From: Axinella damicornis
Taxonomy: Eukaryota; Porifera; Demospongiae; Axinellida; Axinellidae
NCBI GenBank assembly: GCA_963931865.1
Contig: OZ007508.1
Location: 11,716,781-11,780,780 of the forward strand
Direction of reading: 5' to 3'
DNA length: 64,000 bases
Below, one piece after another: positions 34,002 to 44,511 of the stretch. Both the position numbers and the translations under genes were made by a program. Under the pieces are notes generated by a model, which ran no database searches, had not been told where the DNA came from, and saw nothing but the letters and a program-made list of their open reading frames with translations. The stretch's first letter is position 1. Every line of letters starts with the position of its first letter.

Positions 34002-34156
34002 TCGCTGAGCTGCACTGCTATAATTATGTGACGTCACTTTCGCCAACCAATCGAATTGCTCCACCAACATTCCGGCGGAGAGAACCAAAACGGAATATTC
34101 CATTCACCGGACTATTTTCCCCTCCGTGTGCGAAAAATGGTCTGGGAACGAAACTA

Positions 34157-35285
34157 TACCACACACACCACATACCTTGGAGTAAACTTTGCCCGGAGGT
34201 CAGGCTGGCTGGGTTTGGACCAGGCTCTCTGCTCTCATGGAGTGCACCTTCACTGATTCCTCCTCGTCGTGGGCTTCTCTGCAAACCCTGCACACAGGAA
34301 ACAATCATAACACACCAACAGAACCACAGCTATACTAGCATCATCAAAAGCTGCTACAGGATACAGTCTCATTCCCAGACCATCACATGGCACAGCACTT
34401 CTACCAACCTGACAACAGTAGCTACTGTTGCTCTGTTGTGATTCCACCAACAAATTATTACTGCCAAATCACATCCAGGTACGGTCACGTTATCTTGACT
34501 ACATGGTGAGAAGGCAGGGATGTTTAGCAGTATGGCTACTAGAGTGGTGACTCTCATTGCAAAGAGACAGCTGAGCCAAAGTGACACCCTGGGTCAGTTA
34601 GTGCTAGCATGCTCAACTCAATAACCTGCAGTCCTGTTTACGACTTACCCTAAGCAGCGTAGGTCACTGTAATTATTCGTAAGTTTCTGTACCTGCGTGG
34701 CCTGGGAACAAGGATAGTGCAGTCCAGTGATTAGAAGTTCATCGGCTCTAGCTGCACAAAAGCCAGGGTACAACGCTAGGTCTGGCCACACAAGACCAGT
34801 ACACACCAGACCCTCCTTCCAGTAGGGTCTGGCCAGATGAGGCTGTGCACGGACTATACAAACCATGCATAATACATTCTAATCCATGCTAACAACTCAC
34901 CAAACCACGACGTTCAGTTTCTTCGCAAACTCTGATTTCCCCCCCCCGCGTGCGAAAAATCGTCTGGGGCCGCGGGGGCGCGCGGAGCGATTTTGGGAGA
35001 GGCAGAAGCAGGATAGGGGTTGAGATGCTTGGTTGGAGGAGTTTGCTGGAGCAGGCAATGATGGGAAAATGGCCTTGATGTTGGGTAGAAAGGTTGTAGG
35101 CTTGGACAGGTTGAAGATTGAAGATCTGATAATGGCAGATGTACTGAGGAGGAATTATTATTTTGTATCATAGGCTGGTATTGTTGTACACTGCACAGCA
35201 TATTATTTGGTATGGTGAATCTCAAAAGAGGGACAGTGTGCACCTTTACATCACTTATGGGCGCACATGTAACCCCACACCCTGC
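34157..35285. other. No gene seen
   Basis: Flank of the large element. It contains a stray right-end-like gcctgggaacaagg at about 34696, but no matched left end or coding exon that I can support. Confidence 0.4.
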
Positions 35286-35289
35286 TCAC

Positions 35290-35540
35290 ACCCCCTCCCC
35301 CTCACTCCCATGCTCCCCCTCACCTATGCACCCCCCCCCCCCCCCCACCCATGCTCTCCCCCGCCCATGCTCCCCCCCCCCCCCCCCCCCCCCCCTCCCC
35401 CCCACCCATGCTCTCCCCCGCCCATGCTGCCCCCCGCCCATGCTCCCCCCCGCCCATGCTCCCCCCCCGCCCATGCTCCCCCCCACCCATGCTCCCCCCC
35501 GCCCACGCTCCCCCCCGCCCATGCTCCCCCCCTCCCAAGC
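35290..35540 (+). repeat. C-rich minisatellite, CCCATGCTCCCCCC units
   Basis: About 15 units of 16-18 bp of the type gcccatgctccccccc, with variable C-run length and two long C runs (35331-35346 and about 35372-35395). Proline-rich frames across it are by-products of composition. Confidence 0.9.
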
Positions 35541-35689
35541 AGTTAAGGTCAGCTAAGGTTATGTTAGGGTGAAGGCTCCCTAACTCTAACATAACCCTAG
35601 CTAATCCTAACCCGAATGACAGAAGCGCTACCGGGTCTCGCCTTATATACCCTACCAAACCGGAAATGTTTTAATAATGAATTATTCAG

Positions 35690-35843
35690 ATGGCGCGTGC
35701 ACCCTATTCCGCGGGCAGAGCCCGCGCGAATTTGATTGGTTGGAAACCCCGGGTAATCAAAATGTGGCTGGAGACGCGTGCCAGAAACTGTGCACGCGCG
35801 GCATGGTGCCAGCGATCAACGTGCTCGCGTCTCTGTCGTTTTC
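35690..35843 (+). promoter_or_regulatory. CpG-rich candidate promoter
   Basis: A locally CpG-dense stretch with gcgggcagagcccgcgcg and an inverted CCAAT (gattggttgg) lies just upstream of a Kozak-like ATGATGGCCGCC. It contrasts with its AT-rich surroundings. Confidence 0.4.
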
Positions 35844-35921
35844 ATGATGGCCGCCAAGGAGGAATGGCGAACTATGACCCGGGGTATTGACGAAGAGGAA
35901 AGGGACAAAGAGCATCTTCAG
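35844..35921 (+). CDS. Possible first coding exon, unrecognised
   Basis: Twenty-six codons, MMAAKEEWRTMTRGIDEEER then DKEHLQ, ending CTTCAG|GTATAG in phase 0. The CpG-rich upstream region and charged composition suggest a real first exon. I could not find its partner; a frame at 36206-36400 is a weak candidate. It may belong to a host gene or to an element. Confidence 0.35.
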
Positions 35922-36652
35922 GTATAGGCAGGGGTGCTGTTGAACATTTATTACTCAAACCCGTTGTAAAAGCGGCAAAGAAGAAAGGAGCCAGGCTCAG
36001 ATTTTGTAGCGATTCAGCGGTTAGAGCGCGGTCTGCTGGTTGAAAGTTCTGCTGAAGCTACAGTAGTCGGTCATAGGCAACCCATGAACTGGTTGTTCAA
36101 AGTCAGTTTTATTCTCGGTGTTAGATACTTTGGGAATTTGAAGTGCTGGGTGAATTCGAAGTAGAGGGTGGTATTTACTTATAGCTACTAGCTGCAGCAT
36201 CTCTAATGAGTTGCAATCAAGCCACCAAGGACCCTGTCTCTTCAATTGTCAGTGGCATTGTTGTCTTCAGACCTGTAGCCAGCCTTGTACAGAAGGGGAT
36301 TCGGTCTCATCTGGAGGCACCAAGTAGCTTCAAAAGAGCAGCTGAGAAACCGTGTGAAGTGTGGGAGGCTATCAATTTCGGTGGAGGGAAAGGATTAACG
36401 TCTGGTCACTACAGACCAGTCTCCATGGCATCCCAATGTCCACTTCCAATTAAAAGAAGTGACATTATGGCATCCCAATGTCCACTCCCAATCAAAATAA
36501 AGTGACATTACTGTACTACGACGTCTGTAATCAGCAACAAAAATGGTTACAAACGCCCCTAGTAGTGCCCTTGCTGCACTCAGGACGCTACAGCCCGGGG
36601 CCCACGGTTTCTAAATCGCATAGATCCAATTGGTCTCAATCCTATATTTACT

Positions 36653-37042
36653 TAGCCTCGTTCCCAGGCCCCGCCCAGCTTTTCGTCGCTTGCAGTACGG
36701 AAAAGCGGGGAGAGCCTGGTATGTTTCCTCACGTGAACATTACGTAATCAACAAATGGCCAAAATTTTCAGAACGAAAGAGCGAAGTTTTGCGTATTGTT
36801 CAACGGACTACACGTTCAACACTTAGTGTGTATGACAGTCGCCCCCCGCTAGCTAGATACGTGTGGTAAGTTACCTTGTACCTTTGCTCTTCTTGCTGTT
36901 CTGAGCCCCAGTTCGCCCACGTTCAATTAAGTCCTTTCTACCACCTTTCTACCCTCAATGTCACACACGTGAGGAAACATACCAGGCCCTCTGCGTTCTT
37001 TCGTGCAACCGAAAGCGGCGTGCGGGCCTGGGAACGAGGCTA
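36653..37042. mobile_element. 390-bp TIR element, TAGCCTCG family (long type)
   Basis: Ends TAGCCTCGTTCCCAGGCCC and GGGCCTGGGAACGAGGCTA. Exact 9-bp flanks atatttact. The interior is nearly the same as 15408-15788. Confidence 0.93.
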
Positions 37043-37312
37043 ATATTTACTATCAACTCACTGTTCAAATCCTTCTGGCACCTGGTAAGTGGCAGGTTTG
37101 CAGAATTTACGGTTTGAACGATTTCGTAGTCGCACATTAATTTAGCGGATACACCTACATCTCCACAGGAAGAAATAGATGCCAAGATGAGTTTTGTTTA
37201 GAGGAGCATTCATTTAATAGGAGGTGCACTTCATTTGGATTTCCTTTTCCGGTATAGGAATATGACTTCACTGCTTATTAAAATTATCTTTGGGACAGTG
37301 AGTGAACGATTA

Positions 37313-37873
37313 CCATATAGCGGGAAATTTATGTTAGGTGCAAATTTTCGTATATTTCGTATGAAGCCTAGAGATACGAAAATAATAACTGCGAAAATTT
37401 TAACCATCGAAATTTTAACATCAAATTTTGAACGGGTAATCAAATATGTGGAAGCGGCGAGCGCAAGCGATGGCGGAATTTCTAGCCTTCTAACGGCTCC
37501 AGTGGACCTGTCTACACCCGTCAGCCTGACATTGCTGTGGGGAGTGAGACAGATGAAAGTAAGCCAAGTTCACCGTGAGCAGCAATGATCGTCGTGTATG
37601 CCGCCAACCAGGCGGCTGTTTTTTTTTTTGAAATTCCTCGCCAACAACAGAGGCCCATAATTCGAGCAGCACTGTAGACGTGGTACCCTCTCACCATTGT
37701 GTATTGCCTCAACCGAAACAGAAATGACACCATCGACACGTATACGTATGTGCAAAGCTAGGGGGCATGGCAATGTGCAGGCGTATGAAAATTTAAAATA
37801 CGAAAAATTCTGTTGAAGGCATTTCAGCTGTTTATACGAAAATTTGCACTGACGAAAATTTCCCGCTATACGG
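37313..37873. mobile_element. TA-flanked MITE, CCRTATAGCGGGAAATTT ends
   Basis: The left CCATATAGCGGGAAATTTAT and the right inverse of CCGTATAGCGGGAAATTTTC are flanked by TA. Both arms continue with tgcaaattttcgta. Same superfamily as 19372-19923. Confidence 0.85.
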
Positions 37874-38050
37874 TATAAGCAAGCTGCACTTAATAATGCA
37901 TGAGTATATAATATCTCCATCACAACGTGGGCTCTAGTCTCAGAACCAGACTCCCAGGGGGAGGGAGTCTGGTACCGAGATGCGTGGCCTCTAGATTTAT
38001 TGGTCTTGTGCTCTCTGTAGCTAATACTCCTTAGCCTTAGTATATAGTAG

Positions 38051-38609
38051 TATAGCGGGAATTTTCGCATTTTTCACGATCAAATGCCAACATGCAAAAT
38101 TTTGTACCTGCAGTGAACCTTGAACATTCTACCTCCATGAGCATGAGCAGTCTCCGTCTTTGTTGTCACCACGGAGGAGGTAGAATGTTCATGGTTCACT
38201 GCTTCTGACCTGTACAAGTACTGCCACCCCGCGAGGGGCCCTTATCGACCACCGCCAGTCCCACAGTTGCATGAGCAAGTAGCTGCATATTGCACATAGC
38301 ACATCGTCGCATGCATAGTTGAGAGGTCCATAATTATACCAAGGTCTCAAACGAACAACATCCGTTGATCACCAAATATGTTTCATTCCATGGCAATGCA
38401 CATGCCCGTCCGCCGATGTTGGCCTCTTACCTTCACTTCCACGCTGAAGTGCTCGCTGGGTTTTCCCAGTAGTACACGTGCATGTGAAGTAGTAGGGGGT
38501 GTGGTTATAGGTCGTGACCCTGTCGCGAAATGAAAAATCCAAAAATTTCTTTAGAACAAATTTTTCTAAAATTCAAAAATTTGTACCCACGAAAATTTCC
38601 AGCTATACA
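38051..38609. mobile_element. Degenerate MITE of the tatagcggga family
   Basis: tatagcgggaattttcgcat on the left pairs loosely with cgaaaatttccagctata on the right. A smaller palindrome around 38112-38200 (ttgaacattctacctcc and inverse) lies within it. Confidence 0.5.
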
Positions 38610-38867
38610 CCGCTTCCTGCATGTTTATCAACTTTCATCTCCTCTCCCTACTCTAGCCATCTCTTCCCTCTGCTTGTGCCAGGTGAAGAAACCCATGTGA
38701 CTGGTGGATAAAGGAGATCTCCGAAACTAAGACGATCCTCATGAGGTGTGCTGTGTGTGTATTTAATATGTGTGTAAGGCCGTTGATTGACGATTTGTAT
38801 TTCTCGCCACTTGCTTTTCCTGCTCGTTCTGTTGATTATTACATTATCTGTCATGTGAGATTACTGC

Positions 38868-39464
38868 TAGCCTCGGTCCCAGGCTCTCTCCTCTAAAAAT
38901 GGGGGGAGGAGAGAGCCTGGTAACATTTGCTAGAAAACCTGTCGACTTCCGGCGCGTCATCAGCCATGTGATAAACGAAGGACACTCCTACTTTTGTGGT
39001 AAAATGTCGCGTGAGTTACAAATCAGTCACGCGCTATTGAAAATATCGCTCTTCGTTTACAAGGCATCCCCAGCTTCACAGAAGTCCGAGATAATTCTAC
39101 AGGAGAGCTCACCTTGTGAACCGTCGATCCTGTAAGCGGCGACAAACGACGAACGAGCTGGTCCGGCAAACAACCCGCAGTGAACAGCGAGATCAGACCA
39201 GTGGCCCTCTCGCACACCCTGTCAACTGCCTTTCGCCAATCATTGAGAGGACTCTGTCCCGGAACGTTCAGTTCTGAGTCTACAATTCGTGCGTTAGCAC
39301 GGCAGTGAAGGTAAACGCCTACAAAATGTTCACGTGTTCACGTGGTTTTGCAATCTGATTGGGTCCGCCAGATCCAGGCGCCGGAAGTCGACAGCTTTTC
39401 ACGCGAATGTTACCAGGCTCTCTCCTCCCCCCGTTTTAGAGGAGAGAGCCTGGGACCGAGGCTA
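38868..39464. mobile_element. 597-bp TIR element, TAGCCTCGGTCCCAGGC variant
   Basis: Ends tagcctcggtcccaggctct and its inverse. The arms extend through ctctcctc..gg and caggctctctcctcc. Exact 9-bp flanks gattactgc. The interior holds no intact ORF. Confidence 0.92.
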
Positions 39465-40186
39465 GATTACTGCATGCACAGAAATATACTTCACATGAAC
39501 GTTCATGGCTATTCTCAGACTAGCAAGTCCACTGTCTTGCCATGGACAATAATGATTGTGTCCGTCATGGAGGAGGAGCACTCATTCACTTTTCAGAGAC
39601 AGTACTGAGCCTCTAATAATAACTAGTGGAATGCAGGACGTTGGGGGACGAGCTGGTGTGCATGCACGAGCAGGACATGGAGCGGTTGCATGCACATGAC
39701 AGTCATCAGAATGTGACTGAGCAGTGAGCATTGTAGGCCACAGAAATTTATGACACTAAAGATACACTCGTGCACCTCACAGCAACTGTGAGTCAGGTTA
39801 GCATTAGCTGAAGCAGTCTAGCAGGTACGTCCGTCATCCATGGCAGTAGGTCCATGAGCAGTCTCCGTCTTTGTTGTCACCATTGAGGAGGTAGAATGTT
39901 CATGGTTCACTTATCGCACTAGCCAAAGATTAGGTAGGTGTACAAGTGGTCTCCATCTTTGTTGTCACCATCGTACAGGTAGACTGAATCAACTATGTGT
40001 GGCCTAATGATTGCAGTGTGATTACCCCCATGTACTGCAGTGTAATTACCCCATGTGCTGTAGGCCTACTGAGCTAACCCCATATTTTACCCAGTTACAG
40101 AATAGAATATAGTCTGGCAAAGTGAGAGCAGGCAATGAAGTAAAGTCTTTCATCCGGTCAAACTTTTAGCTATTCCCCCCTTCCAA

Positions 40187-40562
40187 TTAACACACCTGTG
40201 ACATCACGAGCATGCTCGGTCGATTGAGTCAGTAATGGTGGCCAAAAGGAAGACAAGAACTTATTACTGCGCTCACAACTTTGCCAGTATGGTGCATGTA
40301 AGCGTCAGTGAATGACAGTGATGATAGCTGTGTGGTCAGAACCTTTTGTGGGCCCTTCGTAAGACTGTACTGTTAATGAACGTCGAAGAGCGATCGAACA
40401 ATGGCGGCCGATGGCATGATAAAAGCGCCATCACCAAGGCCAGTTTCAGCACCAAAATTGTGTCACTGCATGATAGCGATCACGATGGTGTAGTCAGAAT
40501 CTTTGCAGGCCATTCCGAAATGTTTTTATGCGGCACAATTTTTTCCCCTACCAGGAGTGTAA
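40187..40562 (+). repeat. Degenerate single unit of the ACTCCTGGTA-ended repeat
   Basis: It contains versions of ccaattaacacacctg, aatggtggccaaaaggaaga, the aacgtcgaagagcgatcga segment, and the right end cccctaccaggagtgtaat. It abuts the start of duplication copy B at about 40563. Confidence 0.65.
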
Positions 40563-41052
40563 TAATACCACTGGGCTCCCCACAGCACAAGGCTCTTGGT
40601 GCAATCCAGTGAGGAGAAATGGCTGAACAACATCGTCATATTGGTAAGTACGGCAACAATGCTCATTTGTTGTCACATGGTTATTGGACACCATGAAGAG
40701 TAGAGAGTACCTTAGGAGGGGGATCAAGGACCATTGGGGGGTCCACATAGGTTCACAGTAGTGCAGTAGTCTCTCAAATCTCAGCATGCACTGAGATAAC
40801 GTTTCTGCAATGTGTTCAGTGAACATCTAATATGCCTGCCTAGCTCCCAACCAAATTGCCAAGGGAGCTGTACTGCAACCATGCTTCCTTTTCACAACTA
40901 ACAAGAGTTGTACACGTGATGTAGTTTCGAGGAATGTCTGCATGAGAATTAAGTAACGATTGAATGTGTAGCAAGCCTGTTTTTGATCGTGATCACAATT
41001 TCATTTCCATCACACTACATGATGTCACACATGTGAGTAACTTGGGACAGGC

Positions 41053-41146
41053 GAGTCTCATTCCCAGACCATTCATCCAGCACATAATATTATCGCTTCC
41101 AGTATAATGCAAAAAGTGATCTGCGCTTGTATTGGGACTGAGACTA
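41053..41146. mobile_element. 94-bp TAGTCTC-family element in duplication copy B
   Basis: Exact 9-bp flanks gggacaggc on both sides. The first base is mutated (gagtctc). It is paralogous to 20878-21542. Confidence 0.8.
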
Positions 41147-41203
41147 GGGACAGGCGCAACAAATTTGAGTTCTAATTCCTCTGCTACTGTCATTAGAGTT
41201 GCA

Positions 41204-41417
41204 TGTTGGGTTGCCGTTTGATGGCCAGATCCGCAGCTCCGCACTTTCCTTTTTTACTTACACCTCACCAGACTCACATTATTCTTCCACGCTTGCGTAC
41301 AACCTATAAATAGAACACACACAGACAGGAAGTACATCCTACCGCAAACCAATCACACACACAGAGAGTCAACACACACAAAGCAGTCTCTGTGGTACAG
41401 ATAATCACTCTGTTACA
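41204..41417 (-). repeat. LTR (3' LTR in minus-strand sense)
   Basis: Reads tgttgggttgccgtttgatg to actctgttaca on the plus strand. It contains cctataaatag, the inverse of a TATA-like box, as does the other LTR. Confidence 0.85.
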
Positions 41418-42386
41418 TCACTCCCTCCCTTCGAAGAATCTCGACCTAAGCTTGGGCATAGATTCACGCACATCAGCCACGAAGGGGGTTGTACACGTGC
41501 ATCAGAGCGAGGTCTCGGGTTGGTCGTTAGCTTCACAATCTTCTCAGGCTCAATATCCTGTGAGTCTTCTCCACAGTCCTCGGTGTCAGAGAGAGTGAAA
41601 TCCTTGTCACTAGGCGAGTTCTCAGCACTAGTCGGGTCACCTGTAGGTAGAGAATAATCAAACAGAAAACTGGTTGGCTCCTCGGTGGATTCATCAACTA
41701 AGACCGCATTTCAAAACATAGCCATATACTTATCTTCAATCAAATTTTACAACCCCCAACTACATGACTTGTAAGTTAATCAAGGATTGTATACAAGCCA
41801 AGCAAAAATATTGTCTTTCAGTGGAATGTTTTTCAATTTATTAAAATCATTATACTGCTGCTGAATTTTGCACTGTTATATTCAGAATCTCCATTCTTCG
41901 CTCTATCCAACGGTACTAAACAGCAAAGGCTGCTATGAGCACAAACCGATGACTTCAGGGCATATTATCGCCACACCTACAACTTCCAGCGCATCGCGTA
42001 TATACAGGACGGGCCACGTGGGTGAGCAAGGTACTGAGTATGCCCCGCAGAAATTGGCAGGAAATTGGAATGGACAGTTTGTACGGGTCTGGTTCCATTC
42101 TGCTATCCTTTTGCTACAGTCCCATACCCATTTTGTGAAATTTGAGCGGGTTCTAGCGGGCGACTTTAGCGGTTCGAGGTAATCCGCTATCTATGCACTG
42201 CGGCACTACGAAAATGAACCTTTCGGTCAAGAAGTAAGTTATAATAACCAGTACTGTCAAGGGATGATGTTCACGCACAGGCCTATAGGCCTGTCAGAGG
42301 GCCCAGGCGCTGAAAATAGTTTGACCTTTTGGGTAATCAGGTCACCAAGTGACGCATGTGATGACGTCACGTTAATTACGACATCT

Positions 42387-44231
42387 TCACTCCACTGTAG
42401 CGATGTTTTGTAATGGTTCACCATCTGATGCATCGGTCATAGTGCCTGGTTCACTGCGTGATTCAGCAGACACCTCGACTGGGTCACCATTGGATTCATC
42501 AGTCGGAACAGGGGCTGGTTCAACATCTCTGCGTGATTCAGCAGTCCCCTGACCTGAAAGGTCTGGCTCTACACGTGCGTCAGCAGCACCCTGTGGGCCC
42601 GGGTCAACGTGTGATTCAGCAGCACCCTTCTGCAAAAGGTTTTGAACCCCTTTTGGGGGTCTACCAATTGAATGTCTACGAGTTCCATACCAAAAGTATC
42701 CCACCGGTAGTTCTGGTGGGCAGATTCTCTCTTGGTGCACTTGTATACTGCCTTCTTGCGGATAGTACACCTCCGATATGGTTAGATCCGGATAGAAGGA
42801 GGTGGACGATGCCTTCCGCTCCCCTTAACAATGAGGTACTCAGGGCACCCATGTGAGAATCTCATGGCATCAGAATTCATACCGTCCCACCACCAATTAC
42901 GGGCGAGGGCATTGTACAGTCTCTGTCCTGAGAAGTGCCCTCCCATTCGGCTTCGATGGGTCTTGTCCAACAGGTCCTTTCATAGGTGCTTCGGAACTGC
43001 AATTCATCTACGATGGCCCTGACTTTGGATCGATAAAGTACAGTACTTTGTCTGACACCGTGACCATAGGTGCCTGTAGAGCAATCCTTCTCGCTGTCCC
43101 GGGGTCCTCGGGTAACTGCTGTTTCTCCAGGAATCTGTGCATAGCACGGAGGTAAGGGTCCTTCTGTTGTTCTTCCGCAAACGGCAACATTCTCTGGGGA
43201 TTCTCTGGAACAGCTGAACTATTGTCAGAGATGTTCTTGGGTGCAGAGCTTGTCTTTGATTTAATAGCTCCAACTAAGGGTTCAGAGTCCCCCTCTTTGG
43301 AAACTCCAGTTCTAGAGTCAGGCAGTGGGCTCCTCGATAAAGCATTAGTGTTGGCACTCTGCTTGCCAGGTCGGTACACGATATCCACCTCTTAGATTCC
43401 TGACCCATAGACTCGAGTCCACCATCTGGCATGCTTCCCAGATGGATTGGGTGCCAGTAGTACCGCCTTAACTGCTGAATGGTCTGTGTATATCTTGACT
43501 CTGTTTCCATAGAGATACACTCAAAAGTGAGCCACCGCCCACACAACTGCGAGAGTCTCAAGTTCCGTTATTCTCTCGGCTTGGTTCAGTGATCTACTGG
43601 CATACGCAACTGGGTGGATTGTACCATCCTGTTGTTGTTGGGATAGAAATTGCTCCTAACCCGAGTATACTAACCCAAAGTTAGACACTTGGGCACTCTG
43701 TTGGCCCCATGCACAGCTCACTAACCCTGGCCTGAGCCCTATCAAGCTGGGTTCTCAAGTGACGTACCTGCCTCTCAAGGGCCTCGTTCTGAGCACACGG
43801 GCCTCCTCAGTTTCGCCCCCCGCCTCAGCTCCGGGTTGAGAATCTTCCTCAGTGCCCTCCTCAGGGTTCTCAGCAGGCACCCTCCGTCCGTAGGAATGCT
43901 CCCTCAGCATCCATGAGTTCAATCAGTTGCGCAGAATCTTCTCCCTCTGTGATTCTATTCTGACTTGAATGTTCCTTGGTTCATGTCCCCGCTCCTGAAC
44001 TCGGCCTTCCACCATCAGTTGTGTGTCCATTCTCGAAGCACTACCTGGTAGTCCCAACTGCACAGCAATCTGCTTGACGACGTCAGTAGCAAGTCTAGAA
44101 GAGTTCAAAGGGTACACTTTCCCGGGGTGTCCCGTTATCGTCACCGTCATGCCACGTGGCCCAACTACAGCTGCCGTGGCTGTCTCCACATTTGTCTCTT
44201 CTCCGCTCTCGCTTGCTCTCCTGTCTGACAT
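42387..44231 (-). pseudogene. Coding remnants of the LTR element (gag-like, RNase H, integrase zinc region)
   Basis: On the minus strand: a gag-like start at 44231 (MSDRRASESGEETNVETA), then Glu-rich debris. An RNase H end follows (LETLAVVWAVAHF, an in-frame stop, then IYTDHSAVKAVLLAPNPSGK). The linker ending ANTNALSRSP comes next, then a zinc-binding region with GGHFSGQRLYNALARNWWWD. The element's protease, RT palm and integrase core are absent. A Glu/Pro tail stops at 42387. Confidence 0.8.
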
Positions 44232-44297
44232 CTCGTCCTACTGCTCCCAGAGTCTTAGTCCTATCGTTGTAAGGCGGTCTCGGCGCAGGACCTCCAC

Positions 44298-44511
44298 TGT
44301 TGGGTTGCCGTTTGATGGCCAGATCCGCAGCTCCGCACTTTCCTTTTTCACTTACACCTCACCAGACTCACATTATTCTTCCACGCTTGCGTACAACCTA
44401 TAAATAGAACACACACAGACAGGAAGTACATCCTACCGCAAACCAATCACACACACACAGAGTCAACACACACAAAGCAGTCTCTGTGGTACAGATAATC
44501 ACTCTGTTGCA
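44298..44511 (-). repeat. LTR (5' LTR in minus-strand sense)
   Basis: Differs from its partner at only a few positions, so the insertion is fairly recent compared with the segmental duplication. On the minus strand the next bases, GTGGAGGTCCTGCGCC, may be the primer-binding site (TGG one base inside). Confidence 0.85.

Larger units (their letters stand above)
28564..34156. mobile_element. 5.6-kb DNA transposon relic with TIRs, 9-bp TSD, RecQ-like and DUF6589-like ORFs
   Basis: The left end starts TAGTCTCGTTCCCAGACCA and the right end is the inverse of TAGTTTCGTTCCCAGACCA. The arms stay similar for about 78 bp (gcac..ggaggggaaaa, ggtgaatgg, attccgttttggttc), and each side then has a TGACGTCACAT box. 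Flanks are taccacaca on both sides, an exact 9-bp duplication. Inside, in order, are a Cys-rich ORF (plus), a DUF6589-like ORF (plus) and a RecQ-like helicase starting just inside the right end (minus). A TA-type MITE and a 1.8-kb repeat block are nested within. All ORFs are broken. The shared ends and duplication length link it to the short elements. Confidence 0.85.
41204..44511 (-). mobile_element. Ty3/Gypsy-type LTR retroelement, internally deleted
   Basis: Two nearly identical LTRs of about 214 bp (41204-41417 and 44298-44511) bracket 2.9 kb of minus-strand coding debris. A purine tract gaagggagggagtga lies next to the 41.4-kb LTR on the minus strand, as a polypurine tract should. TTGCA precedes the left LTR and also forms the last five bases of the right LTR. 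The exact boundary is therefore uncertain by a few bases. The paralogous place in copy A (about 21.6 kb, attagagttgctgct) has no insertion. Confidence 0.85.

Noticed and set aside
35163..35556. Long proline/histidine- or glycine-rich frames on both strands
   Set aside because: They come from the C-rich minisatellite; several frames are open at once because of composition.
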